This document shows, in pieces, positions 1 through 8,210 of a stretch of 64,000 nt of DNA (the first letter of the stretch is position 1; each line of letters begins with the position of its first letter). The notes under the pieces are model-generated. The model ran no database searches. It worked only from the letters and a program-made list of their open reading frames with translations, and was not told where the DNA came from. This DNA is from Anaerotruncus colihominis (lineage in GTDB: Bacteria > Bacillota > Clostridia > Oscillospirales > Ruminococcaceae): the NCBI GenBank assembly GCA_025146135.1, contig CP102255.1, positions 2,108,001 through 2,172,000 of the forward strand, in the 5' to 3' direction. Position numbers and translations under genes: made by a program.

Positions 1-217
1 TGAGCTTGTCAGCCTGCGCAAGATTGCGATGAGATTAATTAAACGCATTCACTCCAATTACCGCTTTGTGATTGGTTTTAATGGCTCTTTGATTGGGCTT
101 GGGGCGGCCGGCGTCCTGTCTCCGGCCACTTCTGCAATGCTGCACAATCTCTCAACCTTGGGGGTCAGCCTGCGCAGCATGACGAATTTAATCGAAAACA
201 CAACACAGCCAGAATAA
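1..217 (+). CDS. Heavy-metal-type P-type ATPase, C-terminal fragment
   Basis: The reading frame is open from the window edge (first full codon at base 2) and ends at 217, so only about 71 residues of the C-terminus are visible. The stretch reading SNYRFVIGFN, then GAAGVLSPATSAMLHN, then STLGVSLRSMTNLIE matches the last membrane hairpin of heavy-metal-translocating P1B ATPases (Cu/Zn/Cd type), where the ending 'TSALLHNxSTL...SMTxLL' is typical. The metal cannot be inferred because the CPC-type ion site and any N-terminal metal-binding domain lie outside the window. The ATG at 29 is internal to the frame and is not the start. Confidence 0.75.
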   Translation, partial: ELVSLRKIAMRLIKRIHSNYRFVIGFNGSLIGLGAAGVLSPATSAMLHNLSTLGVSLRSMTNLIENTTQPE

Positions 218-430
218 AGCAAGCCGCGCTGCAGCGGTTTATTTGGGTTTGTTTGAAAGTAGAGGAATACCGAATTCTTCGCAAACAGCTTGAGAATGCA
301 AAATGGAAAAACGCAGGGACCCTTTTGGATTCCAATTCTTTTTAACCAGCATTCGCCGCTATTGGCAGAAAACACGGGAATTTTATTTTTTCAAACAGCT
401 TCTCGGCTGTATGGTTATAATCGTTTTGAG

Positions 431-460
431 AAAGGGCGCAGCCTTAGGGCTGCGCCCTTT
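431..460. terminator. Hairpin terminator after the P-type ATPase
   Basis: A perfect 13-bp stem (431-443 with 448-460) around a TTAG loop. The A-rich left and T-rich right ends make it plausible in both directions. It lies about 210 bases after the ATPase stop codon. Confidence 0.65.
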
Positions 461-721
461 CTCTGTTGTGCAGGTCATCCGGTCAGGACCCGGAGAGTAT
501 TCTCATAGAATCATGATCTGCTGCACCCCAAAGCTGAACGAATATTTTTGTCTTATTATGAGATGAAACGAGTGGATTCTGTTCTTATTCAGATTGATTC
601 AAAAGTTCAATAGTATCAAAATAAGACGAATTTTATTATTCATTTTTGCTACTTTCTATAAAAATCACATGTTTATAATAGAGAAATATCCTTTAAATAT
701 ATTTTAAATCGATAGAAACAC

Positions 722-749
722 TTGAAATATTTCCTGTGGTAATTATAAT
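722..749 (+). promoter_or_regulatory. Sigma-A-type promoter of the cyuA-like gene
   Basis: TTGAAA at 722-727 and a perfect TATAAT at 744-749, separated by 16 bases. Transcription would start near 756, 56 bases before the GTG start. No sigma-54 type -24/-12 (GG...GC) element was found here, which matters because the cluster encodes an NtrC-like regulator. Confidence 0.6.
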
Positions 750-770
750 ACAGCTACCAAAAACAAGATA

Positions 771-785
771 GTATCAAAATGATAC
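771..785. promoter_or_regulatory. Candidate operator, perfect inverted repeat
   Basis: GTATCA-AAA-TGATAC, a perfect 6-bp inverted repeat with a 3-base spacer. It sits between the predicted transcription start (about 756) and the ribosome site (793-803), a position typical for a repressor site. A half-site with the same GTATCAAAA core lies at 613-621. The binding protein is unknown. Confidence 0.45.
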
Positions 786-811
786 ATTTCAAAAGGCGGA
801 GGTAAAATAAA

Positions 812-2083
812 GTGACACAAGAAGCTTACCAAAATTATCTGAAGATTCTTCAGGAGGAACTGGTTCCGGCGCTGGGATGCACCGAACCGATAGCAATCGC
901 TTTTGCGGCGGCCAAGGCGCGCGATGTGCTCGGTATGCTTCCCGACCGTACCGTTGTAGAGTGCAGTGGAAATATCATCAAAAATGTAAAGGGCGTGATC
1001 GTGCCTGCCACCAAAAATCTGCGCGGTATGGAAGCCGCGGCAATCATTGGTATTGTTGGCGGAGATCCATCCAAGGGCCTGGAGGTGCTCTCCGGCGTCT
1101 CCGAAAGGCATCTTGCGGTTGCGAAGGAATGGCTTTCAAGGGGGGGGTGTGAGACGAAATGGCTGGACAGCCCTGCCAAGCTGCATATTATTGCGCGGCT
1201 GTTTGCAGGAGAACACAGCGCGATGGTCGAAATTATCCATAGCCATACCAATATTGTTCATGTGGAAAAAGACGGCAGGGTACTGACAGATATTCCGCAC
1301 AGCGCAGAGGAGGACAGCCAACAGACTGATTATGACTGCCTCAATATTTCCGATATCTGCGATTTTGCCCGGAAGGTTAAAATTGACGATGTAAAAGAAA
1401 TTCTCGACCGTCAGATTCAGGATAATACCAACATCTCTCAGGAAGGATTGCGAAATTCCTATGGCGCATGTGTGGGCAAAACATTGATTGACGTGTATGG
1501 CAGCGATATCGAGGTACGTGCGCGGGCTGCGGCGGCTGCCGGCTCGGACGCCCGCATGAGCGGCTGCGAGCTGCCGGTTGTAATCAATTCCGGCAGCGGC
1601 AATCAGGGGATGACCGTTTCATTGCCGGTGATTGAATATGCGGGAGAGCTGCAGGCGGGCCAGGAAAAGCTTTACCGGGCCTTGTGCATCAGCAATCTGA
1701 CTGCTATCCATATCAAATCGCGCATGGGACGTCTTTCCGCTTTCTGCGGAGCAGTCAGCGCCGCGGCTGGAGCGGGAGCCGCCATTGCTTATCTGAAGGG
1801 TGGTGATGAAGCGGTTATTTCTCAGACGATTGTCAACACGCTGGGAAATGTATCCGGGATCGTATGTGACGGAGCAAAGCCGTCGTGCGCTGCAAAAATC
1901 GCGTCCAGCCTGGACGCGGCGATCCTTGGCTGCGCCATGGCGATGAAGCAGCGCGGTTTTCAGCCTGAGGAGGGCTTAATCAAACCGACGATTGAGGAGA
2001 CGATTGCCAGCATAACCAGGATGGCAAAGGATGGTATGCAGACCACCGACGAGGAGATTCTGCGCATCATGGTGGGCGCATAA
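812..2083 (+). CDS. cyuA: CyuA/YhaM-like L-cysteine desulfidase (UPF0597 family)
   Basis: A 423-residue protein of the serine dehydratase-like / UPF0597 family. Characterised members are Fe-S-dependent L-cysteine desulfidases that make pyruvate, ammonia and sulfide. The N-terminal motif ALGCTEPIAIA and the C-terminal VCDGAKPSCAAKIA carry the conserved cysteines expected to hold the Fe-S cluster. SGSGNQG lies mid-protein. Length is normal for the family. The start is GTG at 812 behind AAAGGCGGAGGT (792-803). It is the first gene of a co-directional block with an amino-acid-type ABC importer, so a role in catabolism of an imported amino acid is likely. Specificity for cysteine rather than serine or a related amino acid is inferred from the family. 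Confidence 0.82.
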   Translation: MTQEAYQNYLKILQEELVPALGCTEPIAIAFAAAKARDVLGMLPDRTVVECSGNIIKNVKGVIVPATKNLRGMEAAAIIGIVGGDPSKGLEVLSGVSERHLAVAKEWLSRGGCETKWLDSPAKLHIIARLFAGEHSAMVEIIHSHTNIVHVEKDGRVLTDIPHSAEEDSQQTDYDCLNISDICDFARKVKIDDVKEILDRQIQDNTNISQEGLRNSYGACVGKTLIDVYGSDIEVRARAAAAAGSDARMSGCELPVVINSGSGNQGMTVSLPVIEYAGELQAGQEKLYRALCISNLTAIHIKSRMGRLSAFCGAVSAAAGAGAAIAYLKGGDEAVISQTIVNTLGNVSGIVCDGAKPSCAAKIASSLDAAILGCAMAMKQRGFQPEEGLIKPTIEETIASITRMAKDGMQTTDEEILRIMVGA

Positions 2084-2147
2084 AGGGCAGGGAATCTGTT
2101 TGGGAACGATCTATGCAAAACAACAAAAAATGATTGACAAAGGGAGG

Positions 2148-2207
2148 ATGGTCATTAAAAAATGCGTGATGCGCCGCATTGACACAGATGACCAAATACA
2201 AAGATGA
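2148..2207 (+). CDS. Possible 19-codon leader peptide before livJ
   Basis: A short frame from ATG 2148 (reading MVIKKCVMRRIDTDDQIQR) ends in a TGA that overlaps the livJ start as ATGA. GGAGG at 2143-2147 abuts the ATG too closely, but is well spaced for the in-frame ATT at 2154. The livJ start itself has no good ribosome site, so coupling of livJ to this frame would make sense. It could also be chance; there is no homology to lean on. Confidence 0.3.
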   Translation: MVIKKCVMRRIDTDDQIQR

Positions 2208-3400
2208 AAAGATTTCTCAGTATCGCATTAGCAATGTCCATGATGTTGGCCGCCGGATCCGGCTGCGGCAATCAGGCTGCCCCCGCCTCCTCTCAGGGTT
2301 CGGGAGGATCGGTTTCCGCTGCGGATAATGCGGCAGAGGCCGGCGCTGATGCTCCGGTCCGGATTGCGGTTGCAGCCCCCATGACCGGCGATAACGCGGA
2401 ATATGGCATTGGTTTTTACAATGCCGCCACCCTGATGGCGGAGAAATGGAACGCAGAGGGCGGTGTCCTGGGCCGTCAGATCGAGATTGTACAGTATGAT
2501 GACAAAAATTCCTCTGAAGAAGCCGCATCGATTGCGCAAAAGATTGTGAGCGATGGAGATATCGCTGGCGTAATCGGGCATTTTGCATCCGGTGTGTGCA
2601 TGGTTGCCGCGCCGGTTTACCAGGAGAATCAAATCATCGAAATTTCCCCGTCGTCCTCACATCCTGATTATTCCAGCATCGGTGATTACATATTCCGCAA
2701 CAACACCGTTATAGACGTTGAGGCGTCCGCCAGCCTGGACATTGCGATCAACGACCTGGGCAAAAAGAAGATCGGCATTATCGCAATCCAGACCGATTGG
2801 GGCCAGAATACGGCTTCCGTCGTGGAGGAGCTGATTGCCGGAGAATACGGCGAAAGCGGCGCGACGATTGTCGCCCGCGAGGATGTGATGGAGGGTTCCG
2901 ACGATTACAGCCCTGCAATCACCAAGCTCGACGCGGCCGGCGCTGATGTCGTAATTTGCTGCGGCATGTACAGCCTGGTGGGTCCGGTAGCCAAGCAGTA
3001 TAAGCAGATAAACCCCGATAACAGCATCGTCGCCTTCTCCAACGCTTACAGCCAGCAGCTGATTGAGCTTGGCGGCGAGGCGGTCAACGGCGTGCGGTTC
3101 CCCGTTATCTTCTTTTCCGGTTCCGAAGATCCGGCCATCAAAGAGTATGTCGAAGCCTATACCGCACAGTTTGGTTCAGAGCCAAGCGCGCTGACCTCCC
3201 AGGCATATGATTCCACAGGTATGCTGCTAGAAGCGATCAAAGCCGCCGGCACCACAGACAGCGCCGCTGTGAAGGACGAGCTTTACAAGCTGAATTATCC
3301 CGGCGTAACAGGCGACACGCAGTTTGATGAAATCGGCGATGTTCACAAGGCGTTTGTAAAAGTCGAAATTCAAGACGGCAAATTTGTCGAGCTGACATAA
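2204..3400 (+). CDS. livJ: Branched-chain-amino-acid-type ABC transporter substrate-binding lipoprotein
   Basis: A 398-residue extracytoplasmic solute receptor of the LivJ/LivK type (Peripla_BP_6). A signal peptide ends in a lipobox with the acylated Cys at residue 21 (LAAGSGC), followed by a low-complexity Ser/Gly/Ala linker. The mature part opens with the typical 'IRIAVAAPMTGDNAEYG'-like strand and contains LMAEKWNAEGGVLGRQIEIV. It is followed by livH, livM, livG and livF, giving a complete importer. LivJ-type receptors bind many amino acids, amides and aromatic acids, so the ligand is not certain. The neighbouring cysteine desulfidase suggests an amino acid or thiazoline-type substrate. 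Confidence 0.85.
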   Translation: MKRFLSIALAMSMMLAAGSGCGNQAAPASSQGSGGSVSAADNAAEAGADAPVRIAVAAPMTGDNAEYGIGFYNAATLMAEKWNAEGGVLGRQIEIVQYDDKNSSEEAASIAQKIVSDGDIAGVIGHFASGVCMVAAPVYQENQIIEISPSSSHPDYSSIGDYIFRNNTVIDVEASASLDIAINDLGKKKIGIIAIQTDWGQNTASVVEELIAGEYGESGATIVAREDVMEGSDDYSPAITKLDAAGADVVICCGMYSLVGPVAKQYKQINPDNSIVAFSNAYSQQLIELGGEAVNGVRFPVIFFSGSEDPAIKEYVEAYTAQFGSEPSALTSQAYDSTGMLLEAIKAAGTTDSAAVKDELYKLNYPGVTGDTQFDEIGDVHKAFVKVEIQDGKFVELT

Positions 3401-3418
3401 AAGCCCGGCAAAGGAGAC

Positions 3419-3455
3419 GGAGCGCCCCAGAGGGATACCGCCCTGGGGCCTCTCC
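3419..3455 (+). terminator. Attenuator-like hairpin between livJ and livH
   Basis: An interrupted stem: GGAG 3419-3422 with CTCC 3452-3455, and GCCCCA 3424-3429 with TGGGGC 3444-3449. No T-run follows, so it is more likely a processing or partial termination structure that keeps receptor mRNA in excess over the permease genes than a full terminator. The rest of the 264-base gap shows nothing else clear. Confidence 0.4.
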
Positions 3456-3664
3456 TTCACAAACGCAAAGGGGCGTTTGCATCGCCGGAACGCATCTGGA
3501 TTTGGGCAAAGCCAAACGATTCGTCCAAAGAACCGGCGCGTGTTGTTGGCATATGTCCCGAAATGGGAGTTCTCCCGATCCCCGCGGAGTATGTTCACCT
3601 GCCCATGAAGCCTGTGCCAAAGGGGTTCAGGCATACTCTCGGGAGCAAGTAAACAGGAAGGAGT

Positions 3665-4576
3665 ATGTTGAGCTTCCCGCGGATCTCAACAGTGACGACT
3701 GTGGTTATACAGCAACTTTTTAACGGTCTGGCGCTTGGAATGGCGTATGCTCTGATTGCAGTGGGCTATTCTCTTGTCTTTGGCATTTTAAGGCTGACCA
3801 ATTTTTCACATGGTTCCATCTATGCATTCGGCGCACATATGGCGGTGTCCTTCGTCGGTTTTCAATTCGGTTTGTTTTTTGCCATCGCGCTTGCGATTAT
3901 CCTCACAGGCATCCTGGATATCCTGGTGGATAAAGCGGCCCTGGCCCCGCTGCGAAAAAAAAATTCGATGCCGATTGCATCGCTGATTACCACCATCGGC
4001 ATCTCGCAGATTATCCAAAACCTGCTGACGATTATTTATGGGAGCCAGCGGCGTTCTTTTCCGGCCCTTTTTGATTTTGGAATGATCAGCATTGGTTCGA
4101 TCCAAATCCATTCCACACAGCTAATGATGTGCGTTGTTTCCCTGATTCTGCTGCTGGTATTGACAGCCATCATTGAAAAAACAAAAATTGGCTTGGCTAT
4201 GCGCGCCACCGAACAAAATACAAAAGCAGCCAGCCTGATGGGCATTAATGTCAACTTTGTGATTTCAGTGACGTTTTTTCTGACCGGCGCTTCCGCCGCA
4301 ATCGCCGGTTCGCTTATCAGCGGCTATTATCAGATCGTTTACCCCACTATGGGATTTATGGCCGGACTGAAGGCGTTTGCTGCGGCAATCCTCGGCGGCA
4401 TCGGTTCCCTGCCCGGCGCTGTGATCGGCGGCTTGGTGGTGGGCGTGTCCGAAAGCCTGGGCGCGACGTTCCTCGGTTCCACCTACCGCGATTCCATAGC
4501 GTTTATCATTTTGATCATTGTATTGATTGTCCGCCCAACCGGCCTGTTTGGCAAGAAAGCTATTACAAAGGTGTGA
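3665..4576 (+). CDS. livH: LivH-type ABC transporter permease
   Basis: A 303-residue polytopic inner-membrane permease of the branched-chain amino acid family. Near the N-terminus it has 'QQLFNGLALGMAYALIAVGY', typical of LivH. The C-terminal region holds GLKAFAAAILGGIGSLPGAVIGG, the cytoplasmic loop that contacts the ATPases. AAGGAG at 3658-3663 lies only 1-2 bases from ATG 3665, so the real start may be the adjacent TTG at 3668 or GTG at 3692; all three keep the family core. It pairs with LivM in the same complex. Confidence 0.88.
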   Translation: MLSFPRISTVTTVVIQQLFNGLALGMAYALIAVGYSLVFGILRLTNFSHGSIYAFGAHMAVSFVGFQFGLFFAIALAIILTGILDILVDKAALAPLRKKNSMPIASLITTIGISQIIQNLLTIIYGSQRRSFPALFDFGMISIGSIQIHSTQLMMCVVSLILLLVLTAIIEKTKIGLAMRATEQNTKAASLMGINVNFVISVTFFLTGASAAIAGSLISGYYQIVYPTMGFMAGLKAFAAAILGGIGSLPGAVIGGLVVGVSESLGATFLGSTYRDSIAFIILIIVLIVRPTGLFGKKAITKV

Positions 4577-4580
4577 AATC

Positions 4581-5648
4581 ATGGGCAAAGTTTTAAAACC
4601 TTCAGAAAACCGCCTGGGCAAACGCGGGGGATTCATATTTTCAATGGAATCCTTCTGTGAAAAATACAAGCTGCCAATTTGGGCCGCGGCGGCGGCTGTT
4701 TTGCTCGGCTTGCCCCTATTGGGTTTGAGCCAATACCTGATCCGTATTTTTATTATGATTGGTATTTATTCGATGCTGGCGCTGGGATTGAATCTGCTTA
4801 CCGGCTATACGGGGCAGGTTTCGCTCGGCCACGCGGGATTTTTTGCAATCGGCGCATATGTTTCCTCTCTAATGTCCATCAACCTGGGATGCAGCTTTAT
4901 CATTTCGTTTATTGCGGGCGCGCTTATCACGGCGCTGTGCGGCTTTCTTCTGGGGCTTCCGACCATGCGCCTTTCAGGCAGTTATCTCACCATCGTAACG
5001 CTTGGCTTCGGAGAGATTGTTAAAATGGTGCTTCTCAATTGGACAGATGTTACCAACGGTCCAATGGGTCTGAAAAATATTCCCAAGCCGAATCTGTTCG
5101 GTATGGATCTGACACTGGCCAACAGTGGCCTGTACTATTTAATGCTGCTTCTTGTTTTGCTGGTATCGGTGGTATGCGTGGTACTCATCCGCTCAAAAAC
5201 CGGCCGCGCTTTTATCGCGATTAAGGATGATGAGCTTGCCGCCACCATGATGGGGATTCGCACCTCCCGCTTCAAAATTTTATCCTTTGCCTTTTCAGCC
5301 GGAATCGCCGGGCTTGCGGGCGCATTCTACGCGCCGGTTATCAGCTTTATCGATCCAAATACCTTTGTCTTTGACGTTTCCACGCTGATTATCAGCATAG
5401 TCATTCTGGGAGGCATGGGTACCATGCGCGGCATGTATCTGGGGGCGGCAATTCTGATTGCATTCCCTGAGGTAGCGCGCTTTTTGATGGACTGGCGTTT
5501 TGTTGTATACGGCCTGGTCCTTGTGGTGATGATGCGGTTTCGTCCGCAGGGTCTGCTCGGCTGGAAATCGCAGATGCCCTATAAGCTGCCAAAGCTGACC
5601 CGCATCGCTTTAGAGGAGCGCAAAGCCCAAAGGGCGGCCGAAGCTTAA
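4581..5648 (+). CDS. livM: LivM-type ABC transporter permease
   Basis: A 355-residue polytopic permease, partner of LivH. The 'MLALGLNLLTGYTGQVSLGHAGFFAIGAY' region is diagnostic of LivM (seen from about residue 70), and ILGGMGTMRGMYLGAAIL is the ATPase-contacting segment. The start is placed at ATG 4581, 4 bases after the livH stop and preceded by AAAGGTG, rather than at an upstream in-frame codon that would overlap livH by 50 bases. The C-terminal tail is short and basic. Confidence 0.88.
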   Translation: MGKVLKPSENRLGKRGGFIFSMESFCEKYKLPIWAAAAAVLLGLPLLGLSQYLIRIFIMIGIYSMLALGLNLLTGYTGQVSLGHAGFFAIGAYVSSLMSINLGCSFIISFIAGALITALCGFLLGLPTMRLSGSYLTIVTLGFGEIVKMVLLNWTDVTNGPMGLKNIPKPNLFGMDLTLANSGLYYLMLLLVLLVSVVCVVLIRSKTGRAFIAIKDDELAATMMGIRTSRFKILSFAFSAGIAGLAGAFYAPVISFIDPNTFVFDVSTLIISIVILGGMGTMRGMYLGAAILIAFPEVARFLMDWRFVVYGLVLVVMMRFRPQGLLGWKSQMPYKLPKLTRIALEERKAQRAAEA

Positions 5649-5722
5649 CGCGGCGGCCGGATTTTGCAGAGAAAGGAGCGCGGCCCGGCCTTGGTTAATC
5701 AGGATGGGCCAAAACCATTACA

Positions 5723-6490
5723 ATGGCTTTATTATCCGTAAATAATGTCACAAAGCGATTCGGCGGCTTGGTTGCAGTGGATCATGTCAGCTTTGAAGTC
5801 AATCAGGGCGAGGTTATCAGCTTGATCGGCCCGAATGGAGCAGGCAAAACCACTGTGTTCAATATGCTCACAGGCGTGTATCAGATCGACGGCGGCGAAA
5901 TTATTTTTGAAGACCGTCCCATTCATAACCTGGCTCCGCAGGAGATTGTAGCTGCGGGTATTTCACGGACGTTCCAGAATATCCGCTTGTTTGGGAGTAT
6001 GCGCGTGGTAGAAAATGTATTGGTAGGCACCCATATCCGCACGCGGTACAGCTTTTTCGATTCCTTTTTCCGCACTGGACGCTTTCGGCGGGAGGAGGCG
6101 AAGCAGACGCTCAAGGCGCTGGATATTTTGGATTCCATCGGTCTTGGTCATTATGTGAACGATTACGCATCCAGCCTGCCTTATGGCGACCAGCGCAAGG
6201 TGGAAATTGCCCGCGCCATCGCTACTGACGCGAAAATAATCCTGTTGGATGAACCAGCCGCAGGTATGAACCCACAGGAATCGCTGGAGCTGATGGAGTT
6301 TATCCGTTCCCTCACCCGCAAAGGCTATACCATCGTGCTGATCGAGCATGATATGAGCGTGGTGATGAATGTTTCCGACCGTATTTATGTGATAGATCAC
6401 GGCAAGCCGATTGCGCATGGCCTGCCTGATGAGATCGCAAACAATGAAAGAGTGATCGAAGCTTATCTGGGAGGAGTGAAAAAATGCTGA
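5723..6490 (+). CDS. livG: LivG-type ABC transporter ATP-binding protein
   Basis: A 255-residue ATPase with Walker A GPNGAGKTT (residues about 36-44), signature-region LPYGDQRKVEIARA and Walker B IILLDEPAAGMNP, followed by the switch His in IEHDMSVV. The Gly-to-Pro-Tyr-Gly change in the signature (LPYGDQR instead of LSGGQ) is normal for LivG. No ribosome site lies at the usual distance; GAAAGGAG is some 45 bases upstream and AGGATGGG about 14, so initiation is probably weak or coupled to livM. It overlaps livF by 7 bases. Confidence 0.88.
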   Translation: MALLSVNNVTKRFGGLVAVDHVSFEVNQGEVISLIGPNGAGKTTVFNMLTGVYQIDGGEIIFEDRPIHNLAPQEIVAAGISRTFQNIRLFGSMRVVENVLVGTHIRTRYSFFDSFFRTGRFRREEAKQTLKALDILDSIGLGHYVNDYASSLPYGDQRKVEIARAIATDAKIILLDEPAAGMNPQESLELMEFIRSLTRKGYTIVLIEHDMSVVMNVSDRIYVIDHGKPIAHGLPDEIANNERVIEAYLGGVKKC

Positions 6491-7188
6491 AGGTCAGCGG
6501 GCTGCATGCGTTCTACGGCAGTATTCACGCCTTGAAAGGCATCGACCTCGAAGTCCATCAAAATGAAATCGTCTCGTTGATCGGTTCAAACGGAGCGGGC
6601 AAAAGCACCGCCCTCAGCGTAATCGCCGGCCTGGTGCGTTCCTCGTCCGGAAGCGTTGAATTTGAAGGGAGAAACATCACCAACCGGCCTGCATTTCAAA
6701 TGGTGAAGCTGGGGATCAGCCTTTCTCCCGAGGGGCGGGAGGTTTTTCCGGCATTGACAGTGGAACAAAATCTGCGTCTGGGCGCTTATATCAAGAAGGA
6801 TAAAGCGATTGAGGATTCTTTTACCCGCGTGTACGATTTGTTCCCGCGCCTCAAGGAACGCATAAAGCAGCAGGCAGGAACCCTTTCGGGCGGCGAACAG
6901 CAAATGCTTGCCATCGGGCGCGCGCTGATGTGCGAGCCGCGCCTGCTGATGCTTGATGAGCCGTCGCTCGGTCTGGCTCCCAATATTGTATTGCAGATTT
7001 TTGATCTGATCGAATCGATTAACAAGCAGGGCACCACCATCCTGCTGATCGAACAAAACGCCAATATGGCCATGTCGATTTCCCATCGCGCCTATGTGAT
7101 GGAAACAGGCACCATCGCCATGCATGGCGACGCCGGAGAGCTGGCAAACGATCCGCGCGTGAAGAAAGCCTATCTCGGCAACAAATGA
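6484..7188 (+). CDS. livF: LivF-type ABC transporter ATP-binding protein
   Basis: A 234-residue ATPase, second nucleotide-binding subunit of the importer. Walker A is GSNGAGKST, the signature is LSGGEQQMLAIGRAL and Walker B is LLMLDEPSLGLAP, with ISLSPEGREVFPALTVEQNL typical of LivF. The ATG at 6484 lies inside the end of livG, behind GGAGGAG (about 6471-6477), so translation is coupled. The stop is followed within 14 bases by the start of dhaK. Confidence 0.9.
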   Translation: MLKVSGLHAFYGSIHALKGIDLEVHQNEIVSLIGSNGAGKSTALSVIAGLVRSSSGSVEFEGRNITNRPAFQMVKLGISLSPEGREVFPALTVEQNLRLGAYIKKDKAIEDSFTRVYDLFPRLKERIKQQAGTLSGGEQQMLAIGRALMCEPRLLMLDEPSLGLAPNIVLQIFDLIESINKQGTTILLIEQNANMAMSISHRAYVMETGTIAMHGDAGELANDPRVKKAYLGNK

Positions 7189-7201
7189 GGAGGGGTATCC
7201 A

Positions 7202-8191
7202 TTGAAAAAAATTATCAACAACGCAAGCGATGTCGTTAGCGAATGCCTTAAGGGGTTGGCCAGGGCAAATCCCCAGTTATGTTACACCGAACAGCTTGAA
7301 GTGATCTCGTGTAAAAGCAAGACGCCAAACAAGGTAGGGGTGGTTTCAGGCGGAGGTTCCGGCCATGAGCCGGCCCACGCGGGCTACGTCGGCAAGGGAA
7401 TGCTCGATGCTGCTGTCGCCGGCAACATGTTTTCCTCCCCAAGTCCCGACCGTATTATCAAGGGTATCCAGGAGGCCGACAGCGGCGCCGGCGTTTTGCT
7501 GGTGATCAAAAATTATTCGGGAGATATCATGAATTTTGACATGGCCAGGGAAATGGCCGAAATGGACGGCATACGCGTTGAAAGCGTTGTAGTGCGCGAC
7601 GATGTTGCCGTCCCGGACAGCACGTACTCGACCGGCCGCCGCGGCATTGCGGGTACAGTCTTTGTCCATAAGATCGCCGGAGCCAAAGCGGAGACTGGGG
7701 CGAGCCTCGATGAGGTCAAGGCAGCCGCGGAAAAGGCGATTGCCAACATTCGCAGCATGGGGATGGCGATGACGCCCTGTACCCTGCCGGCGGTTGGAAA
7801 GCCGGGGTTTGAACTGGCGGACGATGAAATTGAAATCGGCATGGGGATTCATGGCGAACCGGGCGTGGAGCGCACCAAGGTATTGTCCGCCAGGGAGACG
7901 GCGCAGATTCTATTGGATAAAATTCTGGATGATTATGATTTCACAGGCAGCGAAGTGGCGCTGATGGTCAACGGGCTGGGCGGTACGCCGCTGATGGAGC
8001 TGTACATCCTCAACAATGACGTCCAGGATATTCTGGCGCAAAAGGGAATCAAAATCTATAAAACCTTTGTAGGCAACTATATGACTGCCATCGAGATGGC
8101 AGGCTGCTCGCTGACGCTGATGAAACTGGATGAAGAATTGAAGGAGCTGCTGGATGCACCTTGCAGCACAACTGCACTTACGCTGCCGTAA
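7202..8191 (+). CDS. dhaK: Dihydroxyacetone kinase subunit DhaK
   Basis: A 329-residue DhaK subunit (DAK1 fold), the substrate-binding half of PTS-type dihydroxyacetone kinase. SGGGSGHEPAHAGYVGKGML is the conserved substrate loop, and GMGIHGEPGVER carries the His that forms a hemiaminal bond with the ketone substrate. The TTG start at 7202 follows GAGGAGGGG. It is co-directional with livF (13-base gap) and dhaL. No DhaM phosphotransferase subunit is present in the window, so the phosphoryl donor must be encoded elsewhere or the pair uses another donor. The link to an amino-acid importer suggests a keto or hydroxy substrate other than dihydroxyacetone is possible. Confidence 0.87.
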   Translation: MKKIINNASDVVSECLKGLARANPQLCYTEQLEVISCKSKTPNKVGVVSGGGSGHEPAHAGYVGKGMLDAAVAGNMFSSPSPDRIIKGIQEADSGAGVLLVIKNYSGDIMNFDMAREMAEMDGIRVESVVVRDDVAVPDSTYSTGRRGIAGTVFVHKIAGAKAETGASLDEVKAAAEKAIANIRSMGMAMTPCTLPAVGKPGFELADDEIEIGMGIHGEPGVERTKVLSARETAQILLDKILDDYDFTGSEVALMVNGLGGTPLMELYILNNDVQDILAQKGIKIYKTFVGNYMTAIEMAGCSLTLMKLDEELKELLDAPCSTTALTLP

Positions 8192-8210
8192 TGAAGGGAG
8201 GGACAGCCTT

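Larger units (their letters stand above)
218..811. other. Intergenic region upstream of the cyuA-like gene
   Basis: Nearly 600 bases without a convincing gene. It holds the hairpin at 431-460, then an A+T-rich stretch (about 540-790) with the sigma-A-like promoter at 722-749 and the inverted repeat at 771-785. Half-sites resembling that repeat recur at 613-618 (GTATCA) and, less well, around 549. Short frames in 218-540 show no ribosome site or family resemblance. Confidence 0.6.

Noticed and set aside
700..811. Sigma-54 promoter for the NtrC-like regulator's cluster
   Set aside because: No GG/GC pair with the -24/-12 spacing was seen; a good sigma-A promoter occupies the region.
4527..4580. 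An upstream extension of livM overlapping livH by 50 bases
   Set aside because: The ATG at 4581, right after the livH stop with AAAGGTG upstream, fits LivM length and spacing better.
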